NCBI GenBank assembly: GCA_019113165.1
Contig: DXHV01000077.1
Coordinates: forward strand, 46,777-110,776
Direction of reading: 5' to 3'
DNA length: 64,000 nt
Source of the DNA: Candidatus Desulfovibrio intestinipullorum
GTDB lineage: Bacteria; Desulfobacterota; Desulfovibrionia; Desulfovibrionales; Desulfovibrionaceae
Shown here: in pieces, positions 1 through 10,580 of the stretch
How the letters are laid out: each line of letters opens with the position of its first letter
How positions within the stretch are numbered: position 1 is the first letter of the stretch
The notes under the pieces: model-generated
The model's database searches: none
The model's input: the letters and a program-made list of their open reading frames with translations, nothing else
Told to the model about the DNA's origin: nothing
Position numbers and translations under genes: made by a program

Positions 1-480
1 CACGGAAATGTGCTTGAAGTTGGGGTGCGAAAAGGAATGGCTTGCGACCTCATGTCCCTCTTCCACCACACGGCGGACAATATCGGGGTAATGCTGGGCG
101 TTTTTACCGAGCATGAAGAAGGTGGCCGTTATCTCGTAGGCATCAAGCATGTCGAGAAGGTGTGGCGTGTACACGGAGGGGCCGTCGTCAAAGGTAATGG
201 CGCAGAGGTTTTCTCCCATGCGCTGGCTGGTGATTTGTGCTCCCATGTACGGGGTAAAGTCGGCTGATGACCTGTCGGATGGCAGCGTGGCGGATGAACT
301 CACGGAGGGTGCCCGGGAGGGTATCACGACGGATGAGCGGGCCTGACTGGATATGGTGGACGGTCCGGACGAACCGGAAGTGGAGGGGGCATAGGATGAA
401 GCAGACGAGTCAAGCGCGCTGGCAGGGGCTGCACACAGCAGGAACAGCAGCAGAGAGCTGAAGAAGGGGCGGAAGGACAT
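1..480 (-). CDS. Polysaccharide deacetylase (NodB homology), C-terminus beyond left edge
   Basis: Not in the ORF track (no stop in window). Reverse complement reads MSFRPFFSSLLLFLLCAAPA (signal peptide), a Ser-rich linker, then ICAITFDDGPSVYTPHLLDML...VASHSFSHPNFKHISV: NodB TFDDGP and SHSFSHP motifs. Confidence 0.88.
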   Translation of the reverse strand, partial: MSFRPFFSSLLLFLLCAAPASALDSSASSYAPSTSGSSGPSTISSQARSSVVIPSRAPSVSSSATLPSDRSSADFTPYMGAQITSQRMGENLCAITFDDGPSVYTPHLLDMLDAYEITATFFMLGKNAQHYPDIVRRVVEEGHEVASHSFSHPNFKHISV

Positions 481-809
481 GACGACCTCAGGAGGAAAAT
501 GAACACACCCTGATATGCCCTCTGTAACACTTTTTCAACAAAAAATTTCGGCAAGTATTTGGATAATACTTTAAAAATATTAATGTTTTTGATCTATGCA
601 GACAGCTCTCCCGTTGCAGAATCTTGTCGAAAGGCCACGAAGCCCAGTGGCTGGGGGATGCGGACAGGCGGACATCAGCGCCTCGGGGCAGGCAAGGGGG
701 CAACTCCCCTGCCCTCCTCGCCTGTCTTGTCAGCCAGTCAATAACAGCCGGCAAAGACCAGATCTTCAGGGAGTCTCCACCAAAAATTGCAGAAGTCGCG
801 CTCGAAGTA

Positions 810-839
810 TTGACAGATGAGGCCAATTCTGAATAATAT
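810..839 (+). promoter_or_regulatory. sigma70-like promoter of first tRNA-Val/tRNA-Asp pair
   Basis: TTGACA at 810-815, 18-nt spacer, TAATAT at 834-839, just upstream of the tRNA. Confidence 0.6.
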
Positions 840-852
840 AAATTCTTGCGTT

Positions 853-928
853 GGGCAGTTAGCTCAGCTGGTAGAGCATCGCCTTCACACGGCGGGGGTC
901 GCAAGTTCAAGTCTTGCACTGCCCACCA
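853..928 (+). tRNA. tRNA-Val (anticodon CAC), copy 1
   Basis: Acceptor GGGCAGT/ACTGCCC, D arm GCTC/GAGC, anticodon loop TTCACAC, T arm GCAAG TTCAAGT CTTGC, encoded CCA. Confidence 0.95.
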
Positions 929-937
929 GCGCATTGC

Positions 938-1014
<77 letters not shown>

Positions 1015-1035
1015 CTTTTTCAGGAAACAGAGCAT

Positions 1036-1076
1036 ATCCCGAATTGCTGCGATTCAGGATATGCTCTTTTTGTTTG
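1036..1076 (+). terminator. Rho-independent terminator after first tRNA pair
   Basis: agcatatcc...ggatatgct stem followed by ctttttg. Confidence 0.75.
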
Positions 1077-1180
1077 TGCAATGTGCAGGCATGTTCCCCA
1101 TGCGGTTCGGGAAGCTGCCTGACAGCGCATGAGGGACATGCCTGTTCGTGATATTTTCTGAAAAAGTGGGCGACAAAGTG

Positions 1181-1209
1181 TTGACAACAAGGCATGTCAT
1201 ACGTACTAT
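1181..1209 (+). promoter_or_regulatory. sigma70-like promoter of second tRNA pair
   Basis: TTGACA 1181-1186, 17-nt spacer, TACTAT 1204-1209. Confidence 0.65.
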
Positions 1210-1222
1210 GTCTACCTGCGTT

Positions 1223-1298
1223 GGGCAGTTAGCTCAGCTGGTAGAGCATCGCCTTCACACGGCGGGGGTCGCAAGTTCAAGTCTTGCACTGCCCACCA
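1223..1298 (+). tRNA. tRNA-Val (anticodon CAC), copy 2
   Basis: Identical to 853-928, offset 370 bp. Confidence 0.95.
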
Positions 1299-1307
1299 GC
1301 GCACTGC

Positions 1308-1384
<77 letters not shown>

Positions 1385-1395
1385 CAAAGCATATT

Positions 1396-1437
1396 CAGGG
1401 CTTTATTGACAAAAAACGTCAGTAAAGCCCTTTTTCA
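1396..1437 (+). terminator. Rho-independent terminator after second tRNA pair
   Basis: agggctttattgac / gtcagtaaagccct stem followed by ttttc. Confidence 0.75.
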
Positions 1438-1593
1438 TTGCCCTGGCTGTCCTTTGAGGAAGGCCCGCAAGCCGTTCCTGTTCATCTCTGGCCAAAAGAA
1501 AAGACCCTCCAGGCGTCATCGAAGGGATGGTGCCTGGAGGGTCTTGTGCATGGCAAGGGACTGGAAAAGGGGTGTCTGTGCAGTTCCCGGGGC

Positions 1594-2943
1594 CTAGCGG
1601 GCGCCCTTGGGGAAGAGGACAACACCTATGGTCTTGAGAATGATGGTGATGTCGAGAAGAATGGAAATGTTCTTGATGTAGTACAGGTCGTACTCAAGCT
1701 TGCGCAGGGAGTCTTCCACCGAGGCGCCGTAGGGATAGCAGACCTGGGCCCAGCCTGTGAGTCCCGGTTTGACCGTATGGCGCAGGCTGTAATAGGGGAT
1801 TTCCTTCTTGAGGTTTTCCACAAAGGTCATGCGCTCCGGCCTCGGGCCAATGAAGCTCATGTCGCCCTTGAGAATGTTCCAGATCTGGGGGAGCTCGTCT
1901 ATGCGGACCTTGCGGATGAAGCGGCCCACACGGGTAATGCGGTCATCATGCTCCCTGGCCCAGACCGCACCGTTCTTCTCTGCGTCCGTGCGCATGGAGC
2001 GGAACTTGTAGACCGTGAATTCCTTCTCGAAGAGCCCTACCCTGTCCTGCTTGTAGATGATGGGGCCCTTGGAATCCAGGCGAATGGCAATGGCGGTCAG
2101 CAGCATGATGGGTGCTGCAGGAATGAGCAGCACGATGGAAATGAGAACGTCCAGAGCTCTTTTGAGACGGCGCAGCGAGCCTCTGGTATTGAGATTGAAG
2201 CCTTCGTTCTGCAGGAGCCATTCTTCCGTGATCTGCGAGATGGGCAGGCTCTTGACCACGTGTTCATAGAAACTGCGGATGTCGACGACCATGGCACCGT
2301 GGAGCTTGGCTTCCAGCAGAGCATGGGCAATGTCGTCGTCAATGGGCGCGTCGGGCAGCAGCAGAATCATGGTTGCCCCGTGTTCCTTGGCCGCTTCCAG
2401 CACAAAGAACGGAGCACCGAGGCAGGGGCCGGCGTCGGGATCCATGTCCTTTTCGCCGACATAGCCTATGATTTTTGCCTGGGGCAGTCCCTCGTTGAGC
2501 AGCTGGCGTACCTTGCCTGCCCTGTCCACGCCGACAAGCAGGATGCGCAGGGGGTGTGTCACCCTGTCGGCATTGCGGTAATAGATATAGCGCCAGGAAA
2601 GGCAGAGGATAAAGGATATGGCAAAGAGCAGGCTGATGGTGCTTCTGTCAAAGCGCCAGTGCTGAAAGGCATAGGACGCCGTTGCCGAGCTGATGATGCC
2701 GAGAAGGCAGGCGACGGCCACTCTGCCTATGGTCTCCTTGAAGTCTTCGTTGCCTACATTGTAGACGTCCAGAATGTAGAAGAACAGAAGATAGAAGAAG
2801 AAGGTAAAGAGACAGGCACCGGTGTAGTCTTCAAAAATGTTCAGACCAGGGAGAATGGTCAGCAGTTCGCAGGCGAAAAGGGCAATGAGAATGCACAGAA
2901 CGTCTATGGCCTGCAGCAGTCCTCTGCGATAATTACTTATCAT
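1594..2943 (-). CDS. Polyprenyl-phosphate glycosylphosphotransferase (WbaP/exopolysaccharide type)
   Basis: N-terminal TM segments; C-terminal KRALDVLISIVLLIPAAPIMLLTAIAIRLDSKGPIIYKQDRVGLFEKEFTVYKFRSMR...RIDELPQIWNILKGDMSFIGPRPE, typical bacterial sugar transferase. ORF trimmed to ATG at 2943 (MISNYRRG). Confidence 0.92.
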   Translation of the reverse strand: MISNYRRGLLQAIDVLCILIALFACELLTILPGLNIFEDYTGACLFTFFFYLLFFYILDVYNVGNEDFKETIGRVAVACLLGIISSATASYAFQHWRFDRSTISLLFAISFILCLSWRYIYYRNADRVTHPLRILLVGVDRAGKVRQLLNEGLPQAKIIGYVGEKDMDPDAGPCLGAPFFVLEAAKEHGATMILLLPDAPIDDDIAHALLEAKLHGAMVVDIRSFYEHVVKSLPISQITEEWLLQNEGFNLNTRGSLRRLKRALDVLISIVLLIPAAPIMLLTAIAIRLDSKGPIIYKQDRVGLFEKEFTVYKFRSMRTDAEKNGAVWAREHDDRITRVGRFIRKVRIDELPQIWNILKGDMSFIGPRPERMTFVENLKKEIPYYSLRHTVKPGLTGWAQVCYPYGASVEDSLRKLEYDLYYIKNISILLDITIILKTIGVVLFPKGAR

Positions 2944-4090
2944 GATGGTTGTTTCCTTCAAAGGGGGATGCAGGGACGTGCATATCCTGCAGAATCCCTG
3001 TGGCAACAACATGTGCGTCAAAAGTTTGTTCGGCCAGTTCCCTGCCTCGCTTGCCCATGGTCTGCAGAAGCTCGGGCTGGCAGATGAAGCGCTCCATGGC
3101 CTCGGCCAGTGCAGCCGGATCCTTGTCGGGCACAAGAAATCCGTTGTCCCCGTCGGTCACGGCTTCGCGGCATCCGGGCACATCCGTGACCAGGCAGGCC
3201 CTGCCCATGCTCATGGCTTCCATGATGGCCGTGGGAATGCCTTCTCGCCAGGAGGCAAGAACCACAACATGGCAGTTGCGCACATAGGGCACCACGTCAC
3301 TGGTCGCGCCCAGGTATTCGACGGCGCCCTCTTCCTTCCATTGCTGCAGCCGCTCATCGGAGATGCTGCCCAGGCCCTGTTCGCGGGGGCCCAGGATTTG
3401 GAAGCGGCACTGGGGGTATTTCTTCTTCACTCTGCGCGCAGCCTCGGCGAACTCGCAAAAGCCCTTGGCAATGAGCAGCCGGCCCACGGTGAGAAAGACC
3501 AGGCCCTGCGAGGTGTCCGGCAGCGGCTGCACGGGAAAGCGTGCCGTGTCCACGCCGGTGCCCCTGGCAAAGAGCACGCGGGAGGCGTCGGTCAGGATGC
3601 CGCAGGAGCGAAAGAGCCGAGCATCGTCCCTGTTCTGAAAAAAGACACCTTCTATGCGGGAGAGCGCCGTGCGATACAGGACGACACTGACTGCGTGCAC
3701 GATTTTCTTCAGGAAACTGTCTGCTTCAAAGGCATAGCCAAGGCCGGTGATGGTGGCATAGACATGAGGAATGTCTGCGAGACGGGCAGCAATGCATCCG
3801 TAGATGACCGGCTTGATGGTCGTGGCAAAGAGCAGGTCTATCTGTTCCTCGTGAAAAATTCGTTTCAGATCCAGAAAGGTTCGTACGTCACGCAAGGGGT
3901 TGATGCCTTTGCGATCAAGGGAATAGTGACGGATACTGACACCCAGGTCTTCGATATCCTTGTCACTTTTCTCGTCACCCTGAGGGACGAGACAAAGAAC
4001 GCTGTGTCCCCGGGCACGTGCTTCATTCATGAGCACGCGCCAGAAAAGAAAGACGGCCCGGGACTGATTGCCGAGTACACAGATGCGCAT
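2933..4090 (-). CDS. Glycosyltransferase family 4
   Basis: MRICVLGNQSRAVFLFWRVLMNEARARGH...VGRLLIAKGFCEFAEAA...VVLASWREGIPTAIMEAMSMGRACLVTDVPGCREAV. ATG at 4090; overlaps the downstream gene by 11 bp. Confidence 0.9.
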   Translation of the reverse strand: MRICVLGNQSRAVFLFWRVLMNEARARGHSVLCLVPQGDEKSDKDIEDLGVSIRHYSLDRKGINPLRDVRTFLDLKRIFHEEQIDLLFATTIKPVIYGCIAARLADIPHVYATITGLGYAFEADSFLKKIVHAVSVVLYRTALSRIEGVFFQNRDDARLFRSCGILTDASRVLFARGTGVDTARFPVQPLPDTSQGLVFLTVGRLLIAKGFCEFAEAARRVKKKYPQCRFQILGPREQGLGSISDERLQQWKEEGAVEYLGATSDVVPYVRNCHVVVLASWREGIPTAIMEAMSMGRACLVTDVPGCREAVTDGDNGFLVPDKDPAALAEAMERFICQPELLQTMGKRGRELAEQTFDAHVVATGILQDMHVPASPFEGNNHHDK

Positions 4091-4685
4091 AGCCGTTCCT
4101 TGAGAGCCTGCCGTGCAGGCTTGCCTCGTGATCTTGGTGGATTGGGCTTGAAGAACTGTCCAGGCGGACAGACAGGCAGGACACAATGCATCCATGCAAG
4201 AGAGGTTCCAGCCTGATGCAGTTCGGGCATGCAAAACCTGTACATTGCAAGGGAATGGCCCTGTCTCGTACTGCGAGTTGGCAAGCTCCTATCACAAGGC
4301 AGCCGCTCATGGGAAGGGGACAATACAAGTCTTTGAAAACAACAATGAAAAATTTTACACTCCTGCCTGGTCAGGACTGGAGGCCGAACACCGAGCAGCT
4401 GCCGGGAGCTGGATTTTTTCCCTGTCCTGTGCCAATGTTTTGAGCAGGGAATCATAATCCAGTCAAAACTTTCCGAATATTTACGGCAGGAGAGACACAG
4501 CAGGAACAGGGTGCCTGGCACCCGTCTTCTGGAATCCGTGTGCATCTGGCTCCATCGCTTCTGCCCCTTCTGGTCTTCGGAAGAGCCCCGGCAGAAGGGA
4601 GGCAGGCAGTTCCTTTGCCCTTTTAGCCTTGAGATACAGACACAAGGAGCACTGCGCTCTCCAAACAGAAACAGGAGAATATCTT

Positions 4686-5714
4686 ATGCAGAACCATACA
4701 TATGAACAGCTGTGTGCCGACATGCAGAAGGAGCCTTCCTGCTGGCTTGTGACAGGATGTGCCGGCTTCATAGGCTCCAATCTGATTGAGCAGCTGCTCA
4801 AGCTCGGACAGAAGGTTGTCGGTCTGGACAATTTTCTGACGGGCTATCAGAAGAACCTTGACATGGTGGAGGCCCTGGTCGGCCCCGAGGCCTGGAGCCG
4901 CTTTACCTTCATCAAGGGTGACATCCGCGACATCGAGACCTGCCAGGCAGCCTGCAAGGGCGTGGACCATGTGCTCCACGAGGCAGCGCTAGGCTCCGTG
5001 CCGAGATCCATAGAGGATCCCCTGCTGACCAACAGCTGCAACATCACAGGCTTCATCAACATGCTGGTGGCTGCCCGTGATGCCGGAGTCAAGAGCTTTG
5101 TCTATGCAGCCTCTTCCTCTACCTACGGTGACTCTCCCGAATTGCCCAAGGTGGAAGATCACATAGGTCGTCCGCTCTCTCCCTATGCTGTCACCAAGTA
5201 TGTGGACGAGCTCTATGCCGATGTCTTCGCTCGCTGCTACGGCTTCACCATGGTGGGCCTGCGCTACTTCAACGTCTTTGGTCAGCGTCAGGATCCCTTC
5301 GGAGCCTATGCGGCCGTCATTCCCCAGTGGTTTGCCTGCATGCTGCGCAAGGAACCTGTCTATGTGAACGGTGACGGCGAAACAAGCCGCGACTTCTGCT
5401 ACATAGACAATGTCATTCAGGCCAATCTTCTGGCCAGCTTTGCCGAAGAAAAGGCCCGCAATGAAGTCTACAACGTGGCCTTCGGACAGAGAACAACCCT
5501 CAATGAGCTGTTCTACCTGATCAGGGAAGAAGTTGTGCGTCACAAGCCGGAAGTTGCCGACATGGAACCTGTGCACCGCGACTTCCGCGCCGGCGATATC
5601 CGCCACTCTCTGGCCAACATAGACAAGGCACGCAATCTGCTGGGCTACGACCCGCACTATGATGTGCGTCAGGGACTGCGTCTGGCTGGAGACTGGTACG
5701 CTGCCAATCTCTAG
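4686..5714 (+). CDS. NAD-dependent epimerase, UDP-GlcNAc C4-epimerase-like (WbpP/TviC type)
   Basis: [69 protein letters not shown]. Confidence 0.88.
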   Translation: MQNHTYEQLCADMQKEPSCWLVTGCAGFIGSNLIEQLLKLGQKVVGLDNFLTGYQKNLDMVEALVGPEAWSRFTFIKGDIRDIETCQAACKGVDHVLHEAALGSVPRSIEDPLLTNSCNITGFINMLVAARDAGVKSFVYAASSSTYGDSPELPKVEDHIGRPLSPYAVTKYVDELYADVFARCYGFTMVGLRYFNVFGQRQDPFGAYAAVIPQWFACMLRKEPVYVNGDGETSRDFCYIDNVIQANLLASFAEEKARNEVYNVAFGQRTTLNELFYLIREEVVRHKPEVADMEPVHRDFRAGDIRHSLANIDKARNLLGYDPHYDVRQGLRLAGDWYAANL

Positions 5715-5833
5715 ACTGACGGCTGTCACGAACGCTGCTTTTCCGGGTTCCGTGCCCCTGTCCTGCTGCGAAGACATGGGCACGCGAGCCCTTCAGACAA
5801 AAGGGAGATTTGTCCGCTTCATCCGGAGGATGT

Positions 5834-7792
5834 ATGGCCGTTCCCAGAGTTTTCAAGTTTGCTTTGCTGAGCCTTGGTTCCGCACTCCTTCTTCTCGTTG
5901 CAGTCTTCTTTGTCGCAGGTCCGACTGTTCTGGAAAAGGTGCTTGCCTATGCAGACGAGGTCTCCCAGAAATCAACGGGCCGCTCGCTGACCTTCAGTGC
6001 TCCGCCCTCCATTTCCCTCATGCCGCTGGGCGTGCGCTTTGAAGGCGTGCGCTGGGGGGACGAGGCATCGGACCTGTCCTTCTCCGCCAGGGGCGGCTAT
6101 GCTTCCGTCAATCTGGGCTCCATTTTAAGCGGAGTGCCGCAGATTGAGGAAGTGCACCTGGAGGGGCCGGTCATCCATTACCGGCAGAGCGCCGGGCAGG
6201 CTGCCAAGTCCTTTGAACAGAAGACAGGGGCCGAGGACAGTCAGCAAGGCTCCGAACCAGCCGGACAGGGAACTCAGTCCCTGCCGGTGCAGCTTTCCCG
6301 TCTGGTCATGCAGGACGGCAGGGTTGTCGTGGACATGGCCAGTGGCGACAAGGTGACACTTTCCGGCATCCACCTGTCTGTGCGCGACATAGGGACGAAC
6401 AAGGCCGGCGACGTCAAGTGCGATTTTGTGGCCGCCATGCAGAAGGTTTCCGGCGAATACATGGAAGCCAATCTTGCTCTGCAGGGCAGTGTGGACATGA
6501 AGCTGCCCCAGGTGCACGTGTCCGGCCTGCAGCTCACGGTGAGTCCCATCGCCGGCCTGTATGACAAGAAGCTCGGGCCCGCCAGTCTGAACTTTGCGGG
6601 TTCCTATGCCCTGGATACCCAGGCCTTCAAGGTGGAAAAGTGCGAAGTGGCCATCCCCCATGCCAAGGCGGCAATCTCTGGCGCGGGCAGCCTCAAGGAC
6701 ATGCTGGCCTTTGAAGGCGATCTTGCCCTGGATGCCTCTCCGGACAAGATGAACCAGGGCCTGAACGGTGTGCAGCATCTCACCCTGCGGGGCAAGACCA
6801 TTGTCCGGGACACGGTCGTCGAGGTGCCTTCCTTTACGGCATCCCTGGACAAGATGCAGGCACAAGGCAATCTGCTGGCAGGGGGTGAACCCCTGCAGAT
6901 CAAGGGCTCGCTCCACTGTGACACCCTGGACGTCAATGCTCTCATGGGCTCTTCGCAGGCCAAGAGCGAAGCGGCAGACAAGCGCAAGGCTGCAGCCTCG
7001 GCAGAGCAGGAACCTGCTTCTGCCTCTACCAGTCTGCCGGTTGTGAATCTGAGTCTGGCCTGCGACACCATTCTTTATAATGGAGTGCGTCTGGGCAAGG
7101 TGCAGTGCACGGTCTCTGGCAAGGAAGGCCGCTATGCCATTACGCCCCTGAAGGCAACCATTGACGGCAGCGGTGTGCTGGATGGCCGGGCAGACATCAA
7201 TCTGCCGGACAAGAGCTGGCGTACCTCCGGGTCCATCAGGAATCTTGCCCTCAGCACCGTGCAGAAGGCCGCAGGTCAGGACTTCGGCATGGCAGGCAGT
7301 GGCAATCTGCAGTGGAATCTGCGGGCCCAGGGCAGTGACAGCAGGGAAATTGCTGAAACAGCCAGTGGCAAGGGCCAGATAGCCCTGAGCAACGTGACCA
7401 TTGCCGGCATCACCAGGGCCATCAGGAATACCAAGCAGCTTGCCTCTGTCGTTGTTCCGGAACGCATAGATCGCGTGACTGTCCCCTTTACCCTGACAGA
7501 CGGCCACTGCCGGTGGCAGGCCAGCCTGGACAGCAAGGGTTTGGAAGGAACAGGTCAGGGCGACGTGAACTATCTGGCCAAGAGAATAGACGCAACGGCC
7601 GAAGTCCGTGTGCAGGGGAGGACCATCCCCCTGAAGATTCATGGCCCTCTGAGTGATATTTCCTACAGTGTTGACGTGGAAAAGCTCATGAAGAACATGG
7701 GTCGGCAGTTGCTGGAGACGCCCAGAAATGCCCAGGACGGCGTCAAGTCCCTTGTTCCCAGGGGCGGCAATCTGCTCAAGGGCCTTTTCTAG
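5834..7792 (+). CDS. AsmA family protein
   Basis: N-terminal TM helix, large repetitive beta-rich body, C-terminal GNLQWNLRAQGSD...LSNVTIAGITRAIR. Confidence 0.8.
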   Translation: MAVPRVFKFALLSLGSALLLLVAVFFVAGPTVLEKVLAYADEVSQKSTGRSLTFSAPPSISLMPLGVRFEGVRWGDEASDLSFSARGGYASVNLGSILSGVPQIEEVHLEGPVIHYRQSAGQAAKSFEQKTGAEDSQQGSEPAGQGTQSLPVQLSRLVMQDGRVVVDMASGDKVTLSGIHLSVRDIGTNKAGDVKCDFVAAMQKVSGEYMEANLALQGSVDMKLPQVHVSGLQLTVSPIAGLYDKKLGPASLNFAGSYALDTQAFKVEKCEVAIPHAKAAISGAGSLKDMLAFEGDLALDASPDKMNQGLNGVQHLTLRGKTIVRDTVVEVPSFTASLDKMQAQGNLLAGGEPLQIKGSLHCDTLDVNALMGSSQAKSEAADKRKAAASAEQEPASASTSLPVVNLSLACDTILYNGVRLGKVQCTVSGKEGRYAITPLKATIDGSGVLDGRADINLPDKSWRTSGSIRNLALSTVQKAAGQDFGMAGSGNLQWNLRAQGSDSREIAETASGKGQIALSNVTIAGITRAIRNTKQLASVVVPERIDRVTVPFTLTDGHCRWQASLDSKGLEGTGQGDVNYLAKRIDATAEVRVQGRTIPLKIHGPLSDISYSVDVEKLMKNMGRQLLETPRNAQDGVKSLVPRGGNLLKGLF

Positions 7793-7955
7793 GCAAATCT
7801 GACAGGGACGGGAGAGGCGCTCCCTCATGTTCTGCCAAGGGACGTGAGAAGCCCTCTCCTGTCCTTTTGTACGCCCCCTGCCTTCCTCCTGTCTTCAGAT
7901 CGGACGGAATCGGGGTGCTGGCAGTGCGGAAAACAATGAGAGTAAGGAGAGTGTC

Positions 7956-8642
7956 ATGAGTACCATTACCTGGCTCGGTCATGCAGCGTTCAAACTGGAA
8001 TCCCCCGAGGTTTCCATAGTTATCGATCCCTTTTTTACCGATGACAGGCTGGCAGCCCAGGCCGAAGAAGGCCGTGTAGATCTTGTTCTTGTGACCCACG
8101 ATCATGCCGATCATACCGGGTCGGCTGCAGACATCTGTCAGCGGACGGGCGCGCAGCTCGGAGCCATAGTGGGGACAGCAGAGCGTCTGCAGCAGGCAGG
8201 CGTGCCACAGGAACAGATTATCTTCGGCGGCTTCAACATGGGCGGAACGGTGGAATGCAAGGGGGCTCGCATTACTATGACCCAGGCCTACCATTCCAGT
8301 ATGTCCGGTGCTCCTGCAGGTTACATCATTACCATGCCGGACGGGCTTGTGGTCTATCATGCGGGCGACACCTGTCTGTTCAGTGGCATGTCCCTGTGGG
8401 GCAGGCTCTACCCCATTGATGTGGCACTTCTGCCTGTGGGCGGTGTCTATACCATGGACGCCAGACAGGCAGCCATGGCCTGCGGACTGCTCAAGTGTGC
8501 CCATGTCATTCCCATGCACTGGGGCACCTTCCCCATTCTTGCCCAGGATACAGAGGAATTTCAGAAGTTTCTGGCTGCCCAGGTGCCGGGCTGTCGCTGC
8601 GTGAACATGCTGCCTGGCGATAGTGTGGATTTCAGTCGCTGA
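7956..8642 (+). CDS. Metal-dependent hydrolase, metallo-beta-lactamase fold (UPF0173-like)
   Basis: [15 protein letters not shown]...[12 protein letters not shown]...[12 protein letters not shown]...IPMHWGTFP. Confidence 0.9.
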   Translation: MSTITWLGHAAFKLESPEVSIVIDPFFTDDRLAAQAEEGRVDLVLVTHDHADHTGSAADICQRTGAQLGAIVGTAERLQQAGVPQEQIIFGGFNMGGTVECKGARITMTQAYHSSMSGAPAGYIITMPDGLVVYHAGDTCLFSGMSLWGRLYPIDVALLPVGGVYTMDARQAAMACGLLKCAHVIPMHWGTFPILAQDTEEFQKFLAAQVPGCRCVNMLPGDSVDFSR

Positions 8643-8753
8643 TGCTGTCAGACCCTGTCGGGACAGAAAGAACGTTGTCCTGCGTCGGCAGATGCGCTTT
8701 GTTCCAGTCTCTTGACAGGTTAGAGACTTTTCAGTAGAGCTCTTTCCAACTTT

Positions 8754-8830
8754 GTGTCCGTGGCTCAGCTGGATAGAGCGTTGGCCTCCGGAGCCGAAGA
8801 TCGGGAGTTCGAATCTCCCCGGGCACACCA
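8754..8830 (+). tRNA. tRNA-Arg (anticodon CCG)
   Basis: Acceptor GTGTCCG/CGGGCAC, anticodon loop CTCCGGA, GGGAGTTCGAATCTCCC T arm, encoded CCA. Confidence 0.94.
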
Positions 8831-8842
8831 CAGGAACAAAAT

Positions 8843-8878
8843 ACGGGATAGAGCCTTGCAGCTGTATCCCGTTTTTTT
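8843..8878 (+). terminator. Rho-independent terminator after tRNA-Arg
   Basis: acgggata...tatcccgt stem followed by a T tract. Confidence 0.7.
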
Positions 8879-8905
8879 GGTGCCTGAAGAAGAAAAACGA
8901 CAAAA

Positions 8906-9730
8906 TCAGGCTTCCATGATGCGAATGTTGTCGAGCATGCTTCTTGTTGTCGGAACGAACTGATGCACGGAACTTCCGAGAACAGAAGAAAGCTCGGCAG
9001 CGGTCCGGGTGACTTCCTGTATGAGCTGTGCCGAAGACTGCTCATTGATGCGCACTGTAGGCACAGAGCAGCCGATGGTGGCAACAAGGGAATTGGTGTA
9101 GTTGAAAATGGGAGCAGCAACACATCGGACACCGTGGAAAATTTCCTCGCAGTCAAAGGCTATTCCTTCCCGGCGGACCTGCGCGAGCTCATCGCAGAAG
9201 CGATTGACTGTTGCTACAGGCAGCTGTGGGTTTACTGTCCGCAATTCATTGAGGTAGTTGAGCAGCTCTCTTTCGCTCAGAAAGGCGCAGTAGATCTTGC
9301 CCGAAGCGGAAGGAAAGATGGGGAAGGACGATCCGATAATGGAGTCAAGGCGCAGGCTTTGCCAGGATACCTGCTGATCGATGACGACCATGTCCAGGTT
9401 CTGGGCCACGCAGAGGTTGACAGTTTCGTTGACCTTTTCCATCAGTTTGCGGCAGATGGGGCGTGCCTTGTCCGCAAGATTGTTGTTGGAGGCAATGCGC
9501 TGGCCAATCTTGTAAAACTTGAGTGTCAGGCTGTAGGCCCCTCCCCTGTTTTCATGCGAGACATAACCGAGGCTGCACAGCGTGAGCAGAATTCTTTGCA
9601 GTGTGCCCTTGGGCAGGCCACTGGCCTTGGTCAGCTCCTGCAGTTCCCACTTGGCCTGATGAGACATGAGTTCGACTATCCGAAAAGCTTTTCCCAGGAC
9701 ACCGATATTGTAGGCTTGTGGTATTTCCAT
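8906..9730 (-). CDS. IclR family transcriptional regulator
   Basis: N-terminal wHTH (LGKAFRIVELMSHQAKWELQELTKASGLPKGTLQRILLTL) and IclR effector domain (GSSFPIFPSASGKIYCAFL). Confidence 0.9.
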   Translation of the reverse strand: MEIPQAYNIGVLGKAFRIVELMSHQAKWELQELTKASGLPKGTLQRILLTLCSLGYVSHENRGGAYSLTLKFYKIGQRIASNNNLADKARPICRKLMEKVNETVNLCVAQNLDMVVIDQQVSWQSLRLDSIIGSSFPIFPSASGKIYCAFLSERELLNYLNELRTVNPQLPVATVNRFCDELAQVRREGIAFDCEEIFHGVRCVAAPIFNYTNSLVATIGCSVPTVRINEQSSAQLIQEVTRTAAELSSVLGSSVHQFVPTTRSMLDNIRIMEA

Positions 9731-10011
9731 ATGTAATCCTTGATTTTTCCTTGAGTTTTTTGTGCGGTATACAGAAGAACTTAAAGTAACTGTTTGGTAT
9801 CATATAAAAATTCACTGAGCGCTGTATGCCTGAATCACAAAATGTTGTCAAAAGGCAGGTTTGTCTGCGGGAGAAGTTTTTCTAAATGCCAATAAAAAAA
9901 AGCAGGTCAGAGGGACCCGCTTTTTTTCATATTCATCCTCTTGATGATGTATGAGCATTCGAGAAGAGCACAATATGTTTTTTATAACAGGATATAAAAT
10001 TTTGCGGATCC

Positions 10012-10290
10012 ATGAACTACCTCGCACTTACGTGCGAGGTTTCACGGGGACGCTCCCCCGTTTTTAGCAATTCTCCGAGATCGAAACATTGGTGCAGATC
10101 TCGGATTACTGCGGGCGTGTCCACAACGCCCCATCGAGTTCGAGCAGTTCCGAACCACTCGTCCCCGAATTCTTTTCAGCCTATATCTAGAGGCAAATGC
10201 GGCCGAATGTCAATTCAGTCCCGCTATCCATCCTCACGCTTACGCGTTGGGAATACCGCGGATTTTGTTAAAATATCAAATTTTAGGCAG
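10012..10290 (-). mobile_element. Probable IS200/IS605 (IS1341-type) right-end remnant / omega-RNA-like region, no tnpB
   Basis: Minus strand ends ...ACGGGGGAGCGTCCCCGTGAAACCTCGCACGTAAGTGCGAGGTAGTTCATGG: terminal hairpin plus GTAGTTCA as at many IS605/TnpB right ends. Perfect stems at 10020-10039 (8 bp), 10044-10061 (6 bp), 10074-10105 (9 bp), 10113-10131 (6 bp). No transposase ORF. Confidence 0.55.
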
Positions 10291-10580
10291 GTAACTTCTC
10301 CCGTTTATTAATAGTAATTTAAATTATGTTTCTTTTATAGAAAAGTTTTTTTATGTATGTCAATACACTTATTTGTATAAAAATATTTTTTAAAAAAATG
10401 AAAGAAATTTTTTTAATGACAGAAAATATTTTCATACTATAGATCAAACTTTCTGTTCTTTTCTATGGGAGAAAGGCAGACTGACTACATACGTTGGCTG
10501 ACGCACAGGCTCTGCCTCTTACAGGCAGGATACTACTTAATACAGGCAGGGCCCGTGAACTGTCAGCTCTGCTCCTGAGC

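Noticed and set aside
1438-3087. 549-aa plus-strand ORF
   Set aside because: Antisense to the glycosylphosphotransferase gene.
10012-10311. 99-aa plus-strand ORF MNYLALTCEVSRGRSP...
   Set aside because: Runs across the hairpins of the IS605-like right end on the opposite strand; typical spurious ORF.
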